49,526 nt of DNA from Granulosicoccus sp964352535. GTDB lineage: Bacteria; Pseudomonadota; Gammaproteobacteria; Granulosicoccales; Granulosicoccaceae. Shown here in pieces: positions 42,301 through 49,526 of this stretch (within the stretch, counting starts at the first letter, position 1; each line of letters starts with the position of its first letter). The notes beneath the pieces are model-generated. The model saw nothing but the letters and a program-made list of their open reading frames with translations. It was not told where the DNA came from and ran no database searches. The DNA lies in contig CAYGSW010000005.1 of NCBI GenBank assembly GCA_964352535.1, positions 1 to 49,526 of the forward strand, given 5' to 3'. The translations under genes and the position numbers were made by a program.

Positions 42301-42487
42301 TGCAGGTTTTCAGCGTTGGTGACGATTGCGAGTCTCCGCTCTGTAAATCGCCACCCACAATGCACACAAGGCCGTACCCCAAAGGGGCCAGTATGCGAGT
42401 CAGGTGTTCTGCAACGGGCCGCCGAAAGTCCGAATAACGATTGGCCACCAAAGCGATAACTGGATAACTCGAATTCCCTGTTTTCAC
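39383..42487 (-). CDS. LacI-type ligand sensor fused to GGDEF and EAL domains
   Basis: A 1034-residue cytoplasmic protein. Residues about 8-290 form a LacI/GalR-like periplasmic-binding fold (PVIALVANRYSDFRRPV, VSYGLDVPDVPSIAIDNEQG, DVIVSGFDDHPAA), but without the N-terminal HTH that DNA-binding family members carry. Residues 290-600 are a mostly helical/GAF-like linker. The diguanylate cyclase domain has an intact GGDEF near 675 (ARLGGDEFAI). The phosphodiesterase domain has EAL near 800 and DDFGTGYSSLSYL. It likely adjusts c-di-GMP in response to a small sugar- or nucleoside-like ligand. No signal peptide or membrane helix is seen. Confidence 0.9.
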   Translation of the reverse strand: MKTGNSSYPVIALVANRYSDFRRPVAEHLTRILAPLGYGLVCIVGGDLQSGDSQSSPTLKTCNAIYEEAAKLNIKGYLFISVIMGHDAEPEQIQNLIRKFLSFPVVSYGLDVPDVPSIAIDNEQGMRQVMQHMLRDDRRRRFVFMRGYPQMPDSCLREATFRSELLKTGREVDEELIITGNFLTADSFSAMEALLAKTKDFDAVVAANDVMAISVIQALNKKGIRVPEDVIVSGFDDHPAAAVNLPPITTVRYSFEENATVAIHALLSLIEGTSSTADCLKLPSASAELIVRDSSLSSFAESRFGIPAEHLSAGSAMTLSEATDTRQFDVQRLRQDLIDCLNDGQGPVSLDVSKIADCLFDVLLHVSEEAYRHILSSLLSVHTNPELSSWWARLPYSVQGVLVRNSYMPTSPAAQQMLSSLFMQVQSAVRLVSEKQQFDTIKYLQLQDRLHIRLSSCNTTYDIFDALGVVLVELGVHRAYVVLYDSPTRLPAATGRVHYSFPDADRTFVSQPFATEEILPKQYAKTLTSGLLVLSPLCASLENFGYLLIDPTGIAPLNIEDLCNTLSNALRSYHRTSELEAQANTLVKTNNDLSVLANFDPLTGLCNWARFSRLLQTSFECSSKVRRGAQILLLDIDEFKMVNDSLGHGVGDKLLINVAKRLRTQVRGLETVARLGGDEFAICVSHTDVSMLANRILASLNQTFVLDSYKISLTASVGIASFPEHGSTPDEVMKHADTAMYHAKASGKNRYSIFHPSMNQEAKLRISIDQAMRQGLRDDEFTVHYQPRVSLLTGLVVSFEALVRWNPTDASIDQSYTKPDVFIGLAEKTGFVTDIDEYVFEKACEKLKSWHSQGYLVSLSVNLSIARLQQDNIVKSIMARLEHHDIEPHYVEFEITEHAAMADVNRNILTLVELQKHGVRVSIDDFGTGYSSLSYLKQLPVSSLKIDRSFLQSIQSSDSTDSADAAIVKAIVALSKSMKYTVVAEGVELDAQHDFLCDLECDEAQGFLYSKGLDGRAADQFLIDQSESCSNQIA

Positions 42488-42727
42488 GAGAAATAACCCT
42501 TGGTTTACGTCTGGATTGAAACGATGGCGGAATGACTCCGGTTACCCGCATATTCAGCGTTCTTCGACACGTGCCCAATCCAGAAACCATGGCAAAACTT
42601 GCACAAGCTCAAGTTACCATGATTAACCTTACGTACTAAAGATCTTACACGCGACTGGGTGTTACATACTCGGAAAGATAACGCTTGTACTGTCGACACC
42701 TCAGCCAGCAATGCGATGCCAACACCT
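42488..42727. promoter_or_regulatory. Upstream region of the GGDEF/EAL gene
   Basis: These 240 bases separate the apbE stop from the start of the sensor gene on the same strand. A promoter is expected, but I see no convincing pair of boxes, no hairpin with T tract and no further gene. Confidence 0.25.
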
Positions 42728-43666
42728 TCACCATTGGCACCAATAGGTCACCTCTTGCACTTGCAGAAACCGCTCGGCATCAGCGCCATGCAAGATAGCG
42801 AGTGTTGAAAGAACGCCTGCTTGTAAACACGAATCACCTGCCACTGTGACTGATGCAGGGGCATTCTGGATCGGCCATCCCGTGCGTGGATTCAGCACAT
42901 GGCCGTAGCGGATACCGTCTTTTAACACAAAGCGTTGCGCATCCCCGCTGGTGGTCAAGGCGCCTTTTTGCAATTCCAGCAGCTGCGTTGTCATAGTGCT
43001 ATTGCCGTGAGCAGTTCCGACACTTGACGCAACAATTGTTGCAGCAGATCTGGTAGCGGCTTCAATTCCAACACGCCATCCACGTTGAGATATTGGCGCT
43101 CGAGTGGCATGCAGATCACCACCAAAATTGATCAGACAAGGTATGTCAGGTGCTGCCGCGCTAACTAACGCAACACATCTGTCCACTGCATATTCTTTGC
43201 CGATGCCGCCCAGATCAATCTGCATACCATCAGGCAAGACAAGATCAGGGTTCTTCCAACTGACCTTTTCCCATCCAATGCGCGGCAGTAGCGCTTGCAC
43301 ATCAGTTGGCTCAGGAATGTAATCGGAACCGTCAAAGTTCCAGAGTTGGCGGAGTACACCTGACGTGATATCAAACAAGCCATCAGACATGTCAAAGCAG
43401 GTTTGTGCAAAATCCAGCATGCGCGCCATCTCTGCATCCACACGCACCGGGCAACCACGACTGTTGTTGATTGCCCAGACAATGTTGTCTTTCCTATAGC
43501 GGCTTAATGCCTGCTCGATGCGCAAGGCTTCCCTGTTGGCAAGTTTCACAAGTCCAGTTGCCAATTCGCCAGAGGGATGTTCTACATGAACTTCACAGGG
43601 GCTGGCCATGGCGCGAAACTCACCGATCCAGAAGGCCCCACGCTTCTCCAGATGCAGATCAGTCAA
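42728..43666 (-). CDS. apbE: FAD:protein FMN transferase ApbE
   Basis: ApbE moves FMN from FAD onto a Thr or Ser of target flavoproteins. This 312-residue protein shows the early FRAMASPCEVHVEH, DLGGIGKEYAVDRC, LINFGGDLHATR, the metal-site TTSGDAQRFV and HVLNPRTGWPIQNAP. No lipoprotein or Tat signal is seen, so it appears cytoplasmic. The frame opens with TTG at 43666; the ATG for residue 20 would remove conserved-looking sequence. It follows soeC by 16 bases with a GC stem-loop between. A flavinylation target is not encoded nearby. Confidence 0.9.
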   Translation of the reverse strand: MTDLHLEKRGAFWIGEFRAMASPCEVHVEHPSGELATGLVKLANREALRIEQALSRYRKDNIVWAINNSRGCPVRVDAEMARMLDFAQTCFDMSDGLFDITSGVLRQLWNFDGSDYIPEPTDVQALLPRIGWEKVSWKNPDLVLPDGMQIDLGGIGKEYAVDRCVALVSAAAPDIPCLINFGGDLHATRAPISQRGWRVGIEAATRSAATIVASSVGTAHGNSTMTTQLLELQKGALTTSGDAQRFVLKDGIRYGHVLNPRTGWPIQNAPASVTVAGDSCLQAGVLSTLAILHGADAERFLQVQEVTYWCQW

Positions 43667-43676
43667 CGTTTACGCC

Positions 43677-43700
43677 GGCGCGCTATGTTCTTTGCGCGCC
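43677..43700. repeat. GC-rich stem-loop between soeC and apbE
   Basis: GGCGCGC (43677-43683) pairs perfectly with GCGCGCC (43694-43700), loop of 10. The soeC stop codon is at its edge and the apbE start is 11 bases beyond. It may lower expression of apbE relative to soeCBA or stabilise an mRNA end. Confidence 0.5.
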
Positions 43701-44615
43701 GTGATACAAATTAACGACATGCCGTGCTTCCGCAAAGAACAACCATCGTTCGACAAACACACCTGCGTAGGCGCTGATGGCGGCCAGCAACAACGTTGCA
43801 AAGCCCACACTACCCAGCAGGCCTGTTACCAGCAAAATAGGCAGGACAAACGCCAGACCGACGCTGATAAATCGAAGCCAGATAAGTTTTGTCCTGGCGA
43901 CCTGATAGCCGAACTCCTTAGTGTGGAACGTGTCACTGGCATGACCCACGTCCAACAGCTTGACTGTAGCTCTGGTAAATCCCAACGCGGTGTTAATGGT
44001 GGGCCCTGCAGGCTGCCCAATCCAGAAGAAGTACACTATTTTTACCAGTGCTGCGACAACAAGCACAATAGACGCAAGTCCCAGCAAACGACCTGCATCA
44101 AGACCTTGTTGTGCAAACATCACAGCCAGAATGAGCGCTCCCAACAACAAACCCAGCAACACATAGTTGACCGGGGTTAGTGGTGTATGCCACTGACGAA
44201 TGGTTTTCAGTGATGCATAGATCATGGCAGTACACACCAGTACCGTGAGTGCCAGCGCCGCCATGATAATTGCAAATACAGCAGTGGCTGTTGTGTTGCC
44301 TGTGAAAAACTCCAGCGCCAGCCAGATTATGCTGACCGGATAGAACAACACGGCAAAAACCGCTTCACGCGATAACCATGATGTCTTGAATCGCGTGAAC
44401 GAACGCCACGCATTCTTGGGATTGGCCAGATGAAACGTGGACGAGATGAGCCCGGCCGTCACCAACGCAAGCCCGACAATGCCCATAAACGTGACCTGAT
44501 CGGGACTGATGTCGTCTGAAAGCCCTGCCAGATGTGCAAACGCCAATATGAACAGCAAACCATAACCGGCGCCTGCAGTCACGGTAAAGAAAATGACCGA
44601 GATCGCAGGATGCAT
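43683..44615 (-). CDS. soeC: DmsC-family quinone-reactive membrane anchor (SoeC-like)
   Basis: A 310-residue protein with about eight membrane helices. The start HPAISVIFFTVTAGAGYGL and the first loop STFHLANPKNAWRSF...SSWLSRE-like (here KTSWLSREA) are typical of DmsC-type anchors. It exchanges electrons between the FeS subunit and the quinone pool. The start codon overlaps the soeB stop (TAATG), so stoichiometric translation is likely. A SoeC assignment rather than DmsC rests on the catalytic subunit. Confidence 0.8.
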   Translation of the reverse strand: MHPAISVIFFTVTAGAGYGLLFILAFAHLAGLSDDISPDQVTFMGIVGLALVTAGLISSTFHLANPKNAWRSFTRFKTSWLSREAVFAVLFYPVSIIWLALEFFTGNTTATAVFAIIMAALALTVLVCTAMIYASLKTIRQWHTPLTPVNYVLLGLLLGALILAVMFAQQGLDAGRLLGLASIVLVVAALVKIVYFFWIGQPAGPTINTALGFTRATVKLLDVGHASDTFHTKEFGYQVARTKLIWLRFISVGLAFVLPILLVTGLLGSVGFATLLLAAISAYAGVFVERWLFFAEARHVVNLYHGAQRT

Positions 44616-45340
44616 TATCGAGCTCCCTTGCCAAGATCATTAAAGGCATCTTTCTGACGCTTCATCCATTTGCCGATAAGCGACGCACTGGACCCGCCTT
44701 CTTTTTTCTCAATTGTGGGTGCCTTGGGCCGTTGCCTTGGAGGTAGATACTTGTTGACAGGGTTGTAGCCAACTTCGGGCATCATCGAATAACCGCTTCG
44801 CTCGCGCACCAAGGTACTCACCTGCGAATCAGGATCATCGAAGTCTCCAAAGAAACGTGCGTTTGTTGGACAGGTCATCACACAGGCCGGCTGCCGTTCT
44901 TCCTTGGGCAGGTTTTCATCGTAAATACGATCAACACACAGCGTGCATTTTTTCATTACACCCTGGTCTTCATCCAGTTCGCGCGCACCATAAGGGCAAG
45001 CCCATGCACACAAATTACAGCCCATGCATTTGCTCTGATCGACCAGTACGATGCCATCCTCCTCACGCTTGTAGGATGCACCGGTCGGGCAAACCGTAAC
45101 ACAGGCAGCGTCATCACAATGCATGCAGGACATTGGCGCATTAACAGTCTTGTTGTTTGGATACTCGTCCACTTCATAGTGGCGAATGCGATTGAACCAG
45201 ACACCACTGGGCTGCTCGCCGTAGGGATCGTAATCGGCCAGAGGACCGGTAGTACCTGACGTATTCCATTGCTTGCAGGCAACAGCACATGCGTGACAAC
45301 CCACGCAGGTATCAAGATCAATGACCAGACCGAGCTTCAT
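44615..45340 (-). CDS. soeB: Four-cluster [4Fe-4S] ferredoxin subunit (SoeB-like)
   Basis: A 241-residue electron-transfer subunit. Sixteen Cys occur in four groups: CVGCHACAVACKQWN, CMHCDDAACVTVCPTG, CMGCNLCAWACPYG, and CTLCVDRI with CVMTCPTNA. This is the usual four-cluster DmsB/PsrB/SoeB pattern that carries electrons between the molybdenum subunit and the membrane anchor. There is no signal peptide. The ATG overlaps the soeA stop (ATGA). Confidence 0.87.
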   Translation of the reverse strand: MKLGLVIDLDTCVGCHACAVACKQWNTSGTTGPLADYDPYGEQPSGVWFNRIRHYEVDEYPNNKTVNAPMSCMHCDDAACVTVCPTGASYKREEDGIVLVDQSKCMGCNLCAWACPYGARELDEDQGVMKKCTLCVDRIYDENLPKEERQPACVMTCPTNARFFGDFDDPDSQVSTLVRERSGYSMMPEVGYNPVNKYLPPRQRPKAPTIEKKEGGSSASLIGKWMKRQKDAFNDLGKGAR

Positions 45341-48261
45341 CGCTTGTCTCCACTGTTGAGGTGTCCGCGCTTCAAGGCGTCCTCCATTGAACGTTCCAGA
45401 TTTATCGGTGTGTGAGTGTGGTACGTGAGTATCTCTGGTGACTCAGCCATATCTGGCAGACGCTTGATGGTATCGAACTCAGGATATGAACCGGTTTCGC
45501 CCGACGCTGCGAGATAGACACTGACTTTCAGGTCATACCATGCCGCTTGTCCGGTGACAGGATCCGAATTGGTTAAACCCCTTTCACCGTCTTTGGATGG
45601 CAATAGCTCAGAAATCAGGTGATTCATCAGAAAACCCTTTTGCGATTCTGGCGCTTTGTCTGAAAGCCCCCAGGCACCGCTTTGCTTGCCGATGGCGTTC
45701 CACGTCCAGACTGTATCCGGGTTACACCCTTCCATCAGTTTGACCTGGCATCGAATCTTGCCATGGTGACTCTCAACCCAGACCCACGCAAGATCATGTA
45801 TGCCCATTTGCGCACCGCGCTCGCGATTCATGTACAGATAGTTCTGCGCCATGATCTGACGCAGCCAGGCATTTTGAGAATCCCATGAGTGATACATGAA
45901 CATGGGTCGCTGATTGATTGCATGGAAATGGTATTTAGCATTATCGACACGCTGCTCTTCCAGCGGAATATACCAATCCGGCAAAGGATCAAAGTATTTT
46001 ACCAACCGCTCCTTATCCTCATCATGCGTTGGCAGTGGTCCATCGTAGAGCCCTTGCCCGGCAAGACGGAATTTCTGCAGCACCTCTGAATACAGCTCCA
46101 TGACGATGGGACCACTATGGCCATTGAAGCCAACACTCTTGGCCCACTCAAGATAATCCTTGTTGGCAAAGCGATAGTAGCGTTGTTCGGGTGGCAGCTT
46201 GTGCTCAAAGAAACAGTCGTTGTCCATATAGGCTTGCCACTGATCCTGATTGGGCGCACCCACCATGTGCTCATCACCATTCTCACCACGCCAGCCAGCA
46301 AGGAATCCTATTCCCGGTGCCTTTTCCCAGTTAGTGATGAAATCCTTGTAGTCACTAAACCTGGCCGTGCCATCCGGGTTGGTCAATGCCGGAAAGTTAA
46401 GCCTTGATCCGATGTCCACCAGCACTTCCTGCCAGGGGCGCACATCACGATCAATATCAACTACAGGCTGACGGATCGAATCACACGCTGCATGTGGTTC
46501 GGAGATGGGTCTGTCCAGCATGGAGATCGTGTCGAAGCGCTCCAGGTAAGTGGTGTCCGGCAAGACGAGATCTGAGAAGTTGACCATCTCGGAATGAAAC
46601 GCATCACTGGTGACGATGAAAGGCAACTTGTAGTCACCGTGTTCATCCTTCTCACGCAGCATGTCCTGCACTTCCGCTGTGTTCATGCTGGAATTCCAGG
46701 ACATGTTAGCCATGAATAGGATTAGCGTATCAATGGGGTATGGATCACCTTTGACCGCGTTGTTGATGACCATGTGCATCATGCCGTGATTAGCAATGGG
46801 CGCTTCCCACGAATACGCTTTGTCGATACGCAAAGGCTCACCATGATCGTCAACCACAAGATCCTCGGGCCCCATGGGAAATCCGAGAGGTGGCGATGCC
46901 AGTGGCGTGTTGGGTGCCATCGCCTTGGCAGGCTTGATGGGCGGTGCAATATGTTTGGGAAAAGGTGGTTTGGCAAGATGAGACCCGGGGCAATCCACCG
47001 CACCTAGCATGATTTGCAACAAATGAATGGAGCGACAGGTCTGAAAACCGTTGGAGTGAGCCGAGATGCCGCGCATGGCATGCATGGCAACAGGGCGGCC
47101 GATGAACTTGTCGTGCTTGCGACCCGTCCAGTCAGTCCATGGGGTGTCAATGGTGATGGTTTCCTTGAACGCCACATGCGCCATTTCCAGCGCCAGACGC
47201 TCTATGGTCTGGGCATCAACACCCACGATATCGGCAACAGCCTCTGGTGCGTAGTCGTCGCCGAGATACTTTTCGGCCAGCAATGTCATCACGGTTTTAA
47301 CCTTGACACCCGCCACCTCATACTCGCCAAACAGAGCCGCCTGGATCTGGTCATTGTGGCTGGAGTCATTCCAGCTGGCGGTGCCTTCAGTGGCCTGATC
47401 CCAGATCAGTAGCTCGCCTTCCTCGTCCCTGAGCAACAAACCATCTTTGGAAGTACCCGGCGCATCAATGACCAGCTGCGTGGAATTGGTATAACGCGTG
47501 AGAAAATCCCAGTCGAATTGTTCGTTCTTTAGCAGGACGTGGGCAAACGACAATGCCAGCAAACCATCAGTACCTGGACGAATACCGATCCATTCGTCGG
47601 CAATAGCCTGATAGCCGGTGCGCACCGGATTAATAGCAACAAACTTGGCGCCGCGTCGTTTGAGTTTCTCAAGGCCAATTTTGATCGGATTGGAGGCGTG
47701 ATCTTCCGCCACACCCCACAACATGAAATATTTGGCGTGATCCCAATCGGGATCGCCGAATTCCCAGAAGGACTGGCCCGTCATGTAGAGACCACCAGCC
47801 GCCATGTTCACAGAGCAGAAGCCGCCGTGAGCCGCCCAGTTGATTGTGCCGAACTGCGATGCCCAAAAACCTGTCAGGGCCTGCATCTGGTCACGACCAG
47901 TGAAAAAAGCCAACCGTTTGGGATCGGTTTCGCGTATGCGGCGCAAGCGCTCGGTCAGTAATTCCAGTGCCTTGTCCCAGGAGATGGGCTCGAACTCGCC
48001 AGCGCCTCGCTCGCTTCCGGGCTTTCTGACCAGCGGCTGCGTAAGCTTTGCCGGGGACTTCTGCTTCATGATGCCCGCGTTGCCCTTGGCGCAGAGCACA
48101 CCCTTGTTAACAGGGTGCTTGGGGTTACCTTGAATGAAGCGTATCTCGTTACCTTCAAGCGTCACCTTGATGCCACAGCGACAGGCGCACATGTAGCAGG
48201 TGGTGGTTTTGACCGTTTGCTGGTCGTGATCTTCGAATTCTGGCAGTGCTGACATAGGCAA
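45337..48261 (-). CDS. soeA: Molybdopterin oxidoreductase catalytic subunit (SoeA-like sulfite dehydrogenase)
   Basis: A 974-residue enzyme of the DMSO reductase family. The [4Fe-4S] ligands Cys22, Cys25 and Cys29 lie in TCYMCACRCG, and the fourth in VLCAKG. Moco-binding segments include WGVAEDHASNP and FIVTSDAFHSE, and the C-terminal domain matches the molydopterin dinucleotide-binding fold. There is no twin-arginine signal, so it faces the cytoplasm, unlike periplasmic Phs/Psr/Dms enzymes. Together with a DmsC-type anchor this fits SoeABC, which oxidises sulfite to sulfate and feeds the quinone pool. The CYMCACRCG start is a feature I associate with SoeA. Other substrates remain possible. 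Confidence 0.78.
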   Translation of the reverse strand: MPMSALPEFEDHDQQTVKTTTCYMCACRCGIKVTLEGNEIRFIQGNPKHPVNKGVLCAKGNAGIMKQKSPAKLTQPLVRKPGSERGAGEFEPISWDKALELLTERLRRIRETDPKRLAFFTGRDQMQALTGFWASQFGTINWAAHGGFCSVNMAAGGLYMTGQSFWEFGDPDWDHAKYFMLWGVAEDHASNPIKIGLEKLKRRGAKFVAINPVRTGYQAIADEWIGIRPGTDGLLALSFAHVLLKNEQFDWDFLTRYTNSTQLVIDAPGTSKDGLLLRDEEGELLIWDQATEGTASWNDSSHNDQIQAALFGEYEVAGVKVKTVMTLLAEKYLGDDYAPEAVADIVGVDAQTIERLALEMAHVAFKETITIDTPWTDWTGRKHDKFIGRPVAMHAMRGISAHSNGFQTCRSIHLLQIMLGAVDCPGSHLAKPPFPKHIAPPIKPAKAMAPNTPLASPPLGFPMGPEDLVVDDHGEPLRIDKAYSWEAPIANHGMMHMVINNAVKGDPYPIDTLILFMANMSWNSSMNTAEVQDMLREKDEHGDYKLPFIVTSDAFHSEMVNFSDLVLPDTTYLERFDTISMLDRPISEPHAACDSIRQPVVDIDRDVRPWQEVLVDIGSRLNFPALTNPDGTARFSDYKDFITNWEKAPGIGFLAGWRGENGDEHMVGAPNQDQWQAYMDNDCFFEHKLPPEQRYYRFANKDYLEWAKSVGFNGHSGPIVMELYSEVLQKFRLAGQGLYDGPLPTHDEDKERLVKYFDPLPDWYIPLEEQRVDNAKYHFHAINQRPMFMYHSWDSQNAWLRQIMAQNYLYMNRERGAQMGIHDLAWVWVESHHGKIRCQVKLMEGCNPDTVWTWNAIGKQSGAWGLSDKAPESQKGFLMNHLISELLPSKDGERGLTNSDPVTGQAAWYDLKVSVYLAASGETGSYPEFDTIKRLPDMAESPEILTYHTHTPINLERSMEDALKRGHLNSGDKR

Positions 48262-48389
48262 GAGGGTTTCCTGGCGGGCTCGGCCACGGACATGATGCTG
48301 CGAATGGAGGTCTCGCAGATTCTTAGAGATGTTTGGTTTAACTTATTACTATGGCGATAGGTGGACGGATGCGCCAAAAAGAAATATTT

Positions 48390-48406
48390 GCGGTGGTATA
48401 AGAAAT
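48390..48406 (-). repeat. Left arm of the 17-bp inverted repeat
   Basis: Read on the minus strand this is ATTTCTTATACCACCGC, matching the right arm in 16 of 17 positions and pointing toward soeA. It may carry the -10 box of the soe promoter. Confidence 0.6.
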
Positions 48407-48472
48407 TTCATCATAGCTGCCGTGCGCACCGCTGGACAGCTTATGCTGTAACCTCGACGACGTCCACAAGGT

Positions 48473-48500
48473 TTGCCGCGGGCGGCCGATTTCTTATACT
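48473..48500 (+). promoter_or_regulatory. Putative sigma70 promoter of the NDUFA9-like gene
   Basis: TTGCCG (48473-48478) and TATACT (48495-48500) are 16 bases apart, about 70 bases before the ATG. The -10 box lies inside the right arm of the inverted repeat. Confidence 0.5.
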
Positions 48501-48505
48501 ACCGC
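48489..48505 (+). repeat. Right arm of the 17-bp inverted repeat
   Basis: ATTTCTTATACTACCGC on the plus strand, overlapping the -10 box of the divergent gene. Its inverted partner is 82 bases to the left. Confidence 0.6.
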
Positions 48506-48571
48506 GCAGCTTATGGCCCATACAGCAGTCCATTCACTCAATCGTATAACCCTCAGGAGCAACATCTCACC

Positions 48572-49519
48572 ATGTCTACTCGTCGCGTTACCCTGCTCGG
48601 CGGTTCCGGATTCGTCGGATCGCAGCTAACCTATCGTTTGGCGGAAGAGTTTGACGAAGTCGTGGTGCTGACACGCCGTGCCAATCGCGTGCGCAAACTG
48701 CGAACGCTGATTAATGTGAAGGCTGTAGAGGTCAATGTGCATGACGCCGAAGCGCTGACAGCTGCACTAGCGGGCTCCGAGGTCGTCATTAACCTGGTCG
48801 GCATTCTCAACGAAGGTGGCAACAAGGACGAGAGCAGTTTTCGTAACGCCCATCTGGGGCTCACTGAAAAAGTGCTCGCTGCCTGCGAGGCCAATGCAGT
48901 TCCGCGCTACCTGCACATGAGTGCACTCAATGCCGATACCGAGAAAGGTTCCAGTGAATACCTGCGAACCAAGGGCATGGCTGAGGACATAGTCAAGAGC
49001 AGGTCGTCAACGCTTGACTGGACGATTTTTCAGCCTTCCATCATCTTTGGTGAGCATGATGCCTTCTTCAACCGATTCGCAGGATTGCTGCGCCTGTTAC
49101 CGTTGTTTCCGCTCGCTGTGCCCGATGCAAAAATGTCACCTGTGTTCGTTGGTGATGTTTGTGACGTCATGATCGGCTCCATCGACGATGCCGGAGCCAC
49201 TGGCGCAACCATCGAACTATGCGGGCCACAAGACTACACATTGAAAGAGCTGGTCGAATACACCGCGGTGGTAGCAGGAATGAATCGCAAGGTTATTGGC
49301 CTGCCCGACTGGGCTTCCAGAATGCAGGCGCGTGTGATGGAGTTTGTGCCAGGCAAACCGTTTTCACGCGACAACTACCTGTCACTGCAAACACCCAGCG
49401 TATGCTCGGAAGGCTGCAACCGACAGTTAACCTCACTGGACGCTGTTGTGCCCCGCTATCTGGGCGCAGCTGACTGGGCGGGCCGACTGCAAAAAAGACG
49501 AACGGCTGCCAGACGCTAG
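48572..49519 (+). CDS. NAD(P)-binding SDR-like protein, complex I NDUFA9-like subfamily
   Basis: A 315-residue atypical extended SDR. The nucleotide-binding motif is VTLLGGSGFVGSQLTYRL, then VVVLTRRANRVRKL, VINLVGILNEGG, RYLHMSALNAD and the YLRTKGMAE region with a lysine at the catalytic position. The phrase PVFVGDVCDVM and the ending match proteobacterial NDUFA9-type proteins annotated as complex I-associated epimerases. The function is probably NADPH binding in respiratory complex assembly or ubiquinone-related redox, but is unproven. The ATG at 48572 is chosen because AGGAG lies twelve bases upstream; the frame is open further upstream. It is divergent from soeA. Confidence 0.82.
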   Translation: MSTRRVTLLGGSGFVGSQLTYRLAEEFDEVVVLTRRANRVRKLRTLINVKAVEVNVHDAEALTAALAGSEVVINLVGILNEGGNKDESSFRNAHLGLTEKVLAACEANAVPRYLHMSALNADTEKGSSEYLRTKGMAEDIVKSRSSTLDWTIFQPSIIFGEHDAFFNRFAGLLRLLPLFPLAVPDAKMSPVFVGDVCDVMIGSIDDAGATGATIELCGPQDYTLKELVEYTAVVAGMNRKVIGLPDWASRMQARVMEFVPGKPFSRDNYLSLQTPSVCSEGCNRQLTSLDAVVPRYLGAADWAGRLQKRRTAARR

Positions 49520-49526
49520 TAGTCCG

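Larger units (their letters stand above)
48262..48571. promoter_or_regulatory. Divergent control region of soeABC and the NDUFA9-like gene
   Basis: These 310 bases separate the two start codons. A 17-base sequence occurs twice in inverted orientation, at 48390-48406 and 48489-48505 (16/17 match). The right copy includes the plus-strand -10 box. A small GC palindrome, GCCGC-GG-GCGGC, lies at 48475-48486. No further gene is visible. Confidence 0.6.

Noticed and set aside
45337..48261. Periplasmic DMSO, thiosulfate or polysulfide reductase
   Set aside because: There is no twin-arginine signal at the N-terminus, and the CYMCACRCG start fits the cytoplasmic SoeA type better.
1..49526. CRISPR arrays, tRNA or rRNA genes, insertion sequences and prophage
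   Set aside because: I looked for regularly spaced repeats, tRNA-like cloverleaf ends, transposases and integrases, and saw none. A dedicated search could still find a weak case.

Overview
The window reads as chromosomal DNA of a Gram-negative proteobacterium, most likely a marine gammaproteobacterium. The support is typA/bipA, zapE, pdxJ, pncB and nfsA homologues in gammaproteobacterial style, together with traits common in marine lineages: a vanadium-dependent haloperoxidase, a SoeABC-like molybdoenzyme, an ectoine-synthase homologue and a CrtI-type desaturase. This is inference from protein similarity by eye; no rRNA or tRNA is present to anchor the taxonomy. Three runs of exactly ten N (10330-10339, 11315-11324, 17343-17352) are assembly placeholders. 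One breaks typA artificially.

Layout. 1-1040: the tail of an unknown gene, a decayed class III cyclase fragment and a small two-helix membrane protein. 1043-9185 (minus): a peroxiredoxin with its own promoter, then a five-gene translationally coupled purine-catabolism operon: adenine deaminase, XdhA, XdhB, XdhC and a zinc dehydrogenase. 9186-14663: typA on plus, then zapE, a PilZ protein and a MotA-like membrane protein on minus, then a YgjP-type metalloprotease. 14769-23975: a CPA1 Na+/H+ antiporter, a hybrid histidine kinase, an apparent ferredoxin-aminotransferase-pncB operon, an integral membrane protein, a class V aminotransferase and a DenD-like dehydrogenase.

24097-34105 is the most unusual region. 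A CrtI-like desaturase is followed almost without a gap by a zinc-less MDR dehydrogenase, a 6-pyruvoyl-tetrahydropterin-synthase (PTPS/QueD) paralogue without the usual catalytic residues, a GT4 glycosyltransferase and a SAM methyltransferase. Next come a RibD-type reductase with no deaminase domain, a GTP cyclohydrolase II with an extra N-terminal domain, a CDP-alcohol phosphatidyltransferase, a flippase-like membrane protein and a YceI isoprenoid-binding protein. Together they suggest a pathway that starts from GTP, uses the first riboflavin/pterin-type reactions, then reduces, glycosylates, methylates and joins the product to a lipid. I do not recognise a named pathway with this gene set, and I regard it as the best candidate for an undescribed system here.

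34199-39187: a vanadium haloperoxidase with a Ser-to-Ala change in its vanadate site, pdxJ, a solitary ectC homologue, an SRPBCC protein and nfsA. 39383-49519: a LacI-type sensor/GGDEF/EAL protein, apbE, a soeCBA-like operon for cytoplasmic sulfite oxidation, and a divergent NDUFA9-type NAD(P)-binding protein. The shared region upstream of the last two carries a 17-bp inverted repeat (16/17 match) whose right arm contains a promoter -10 element.
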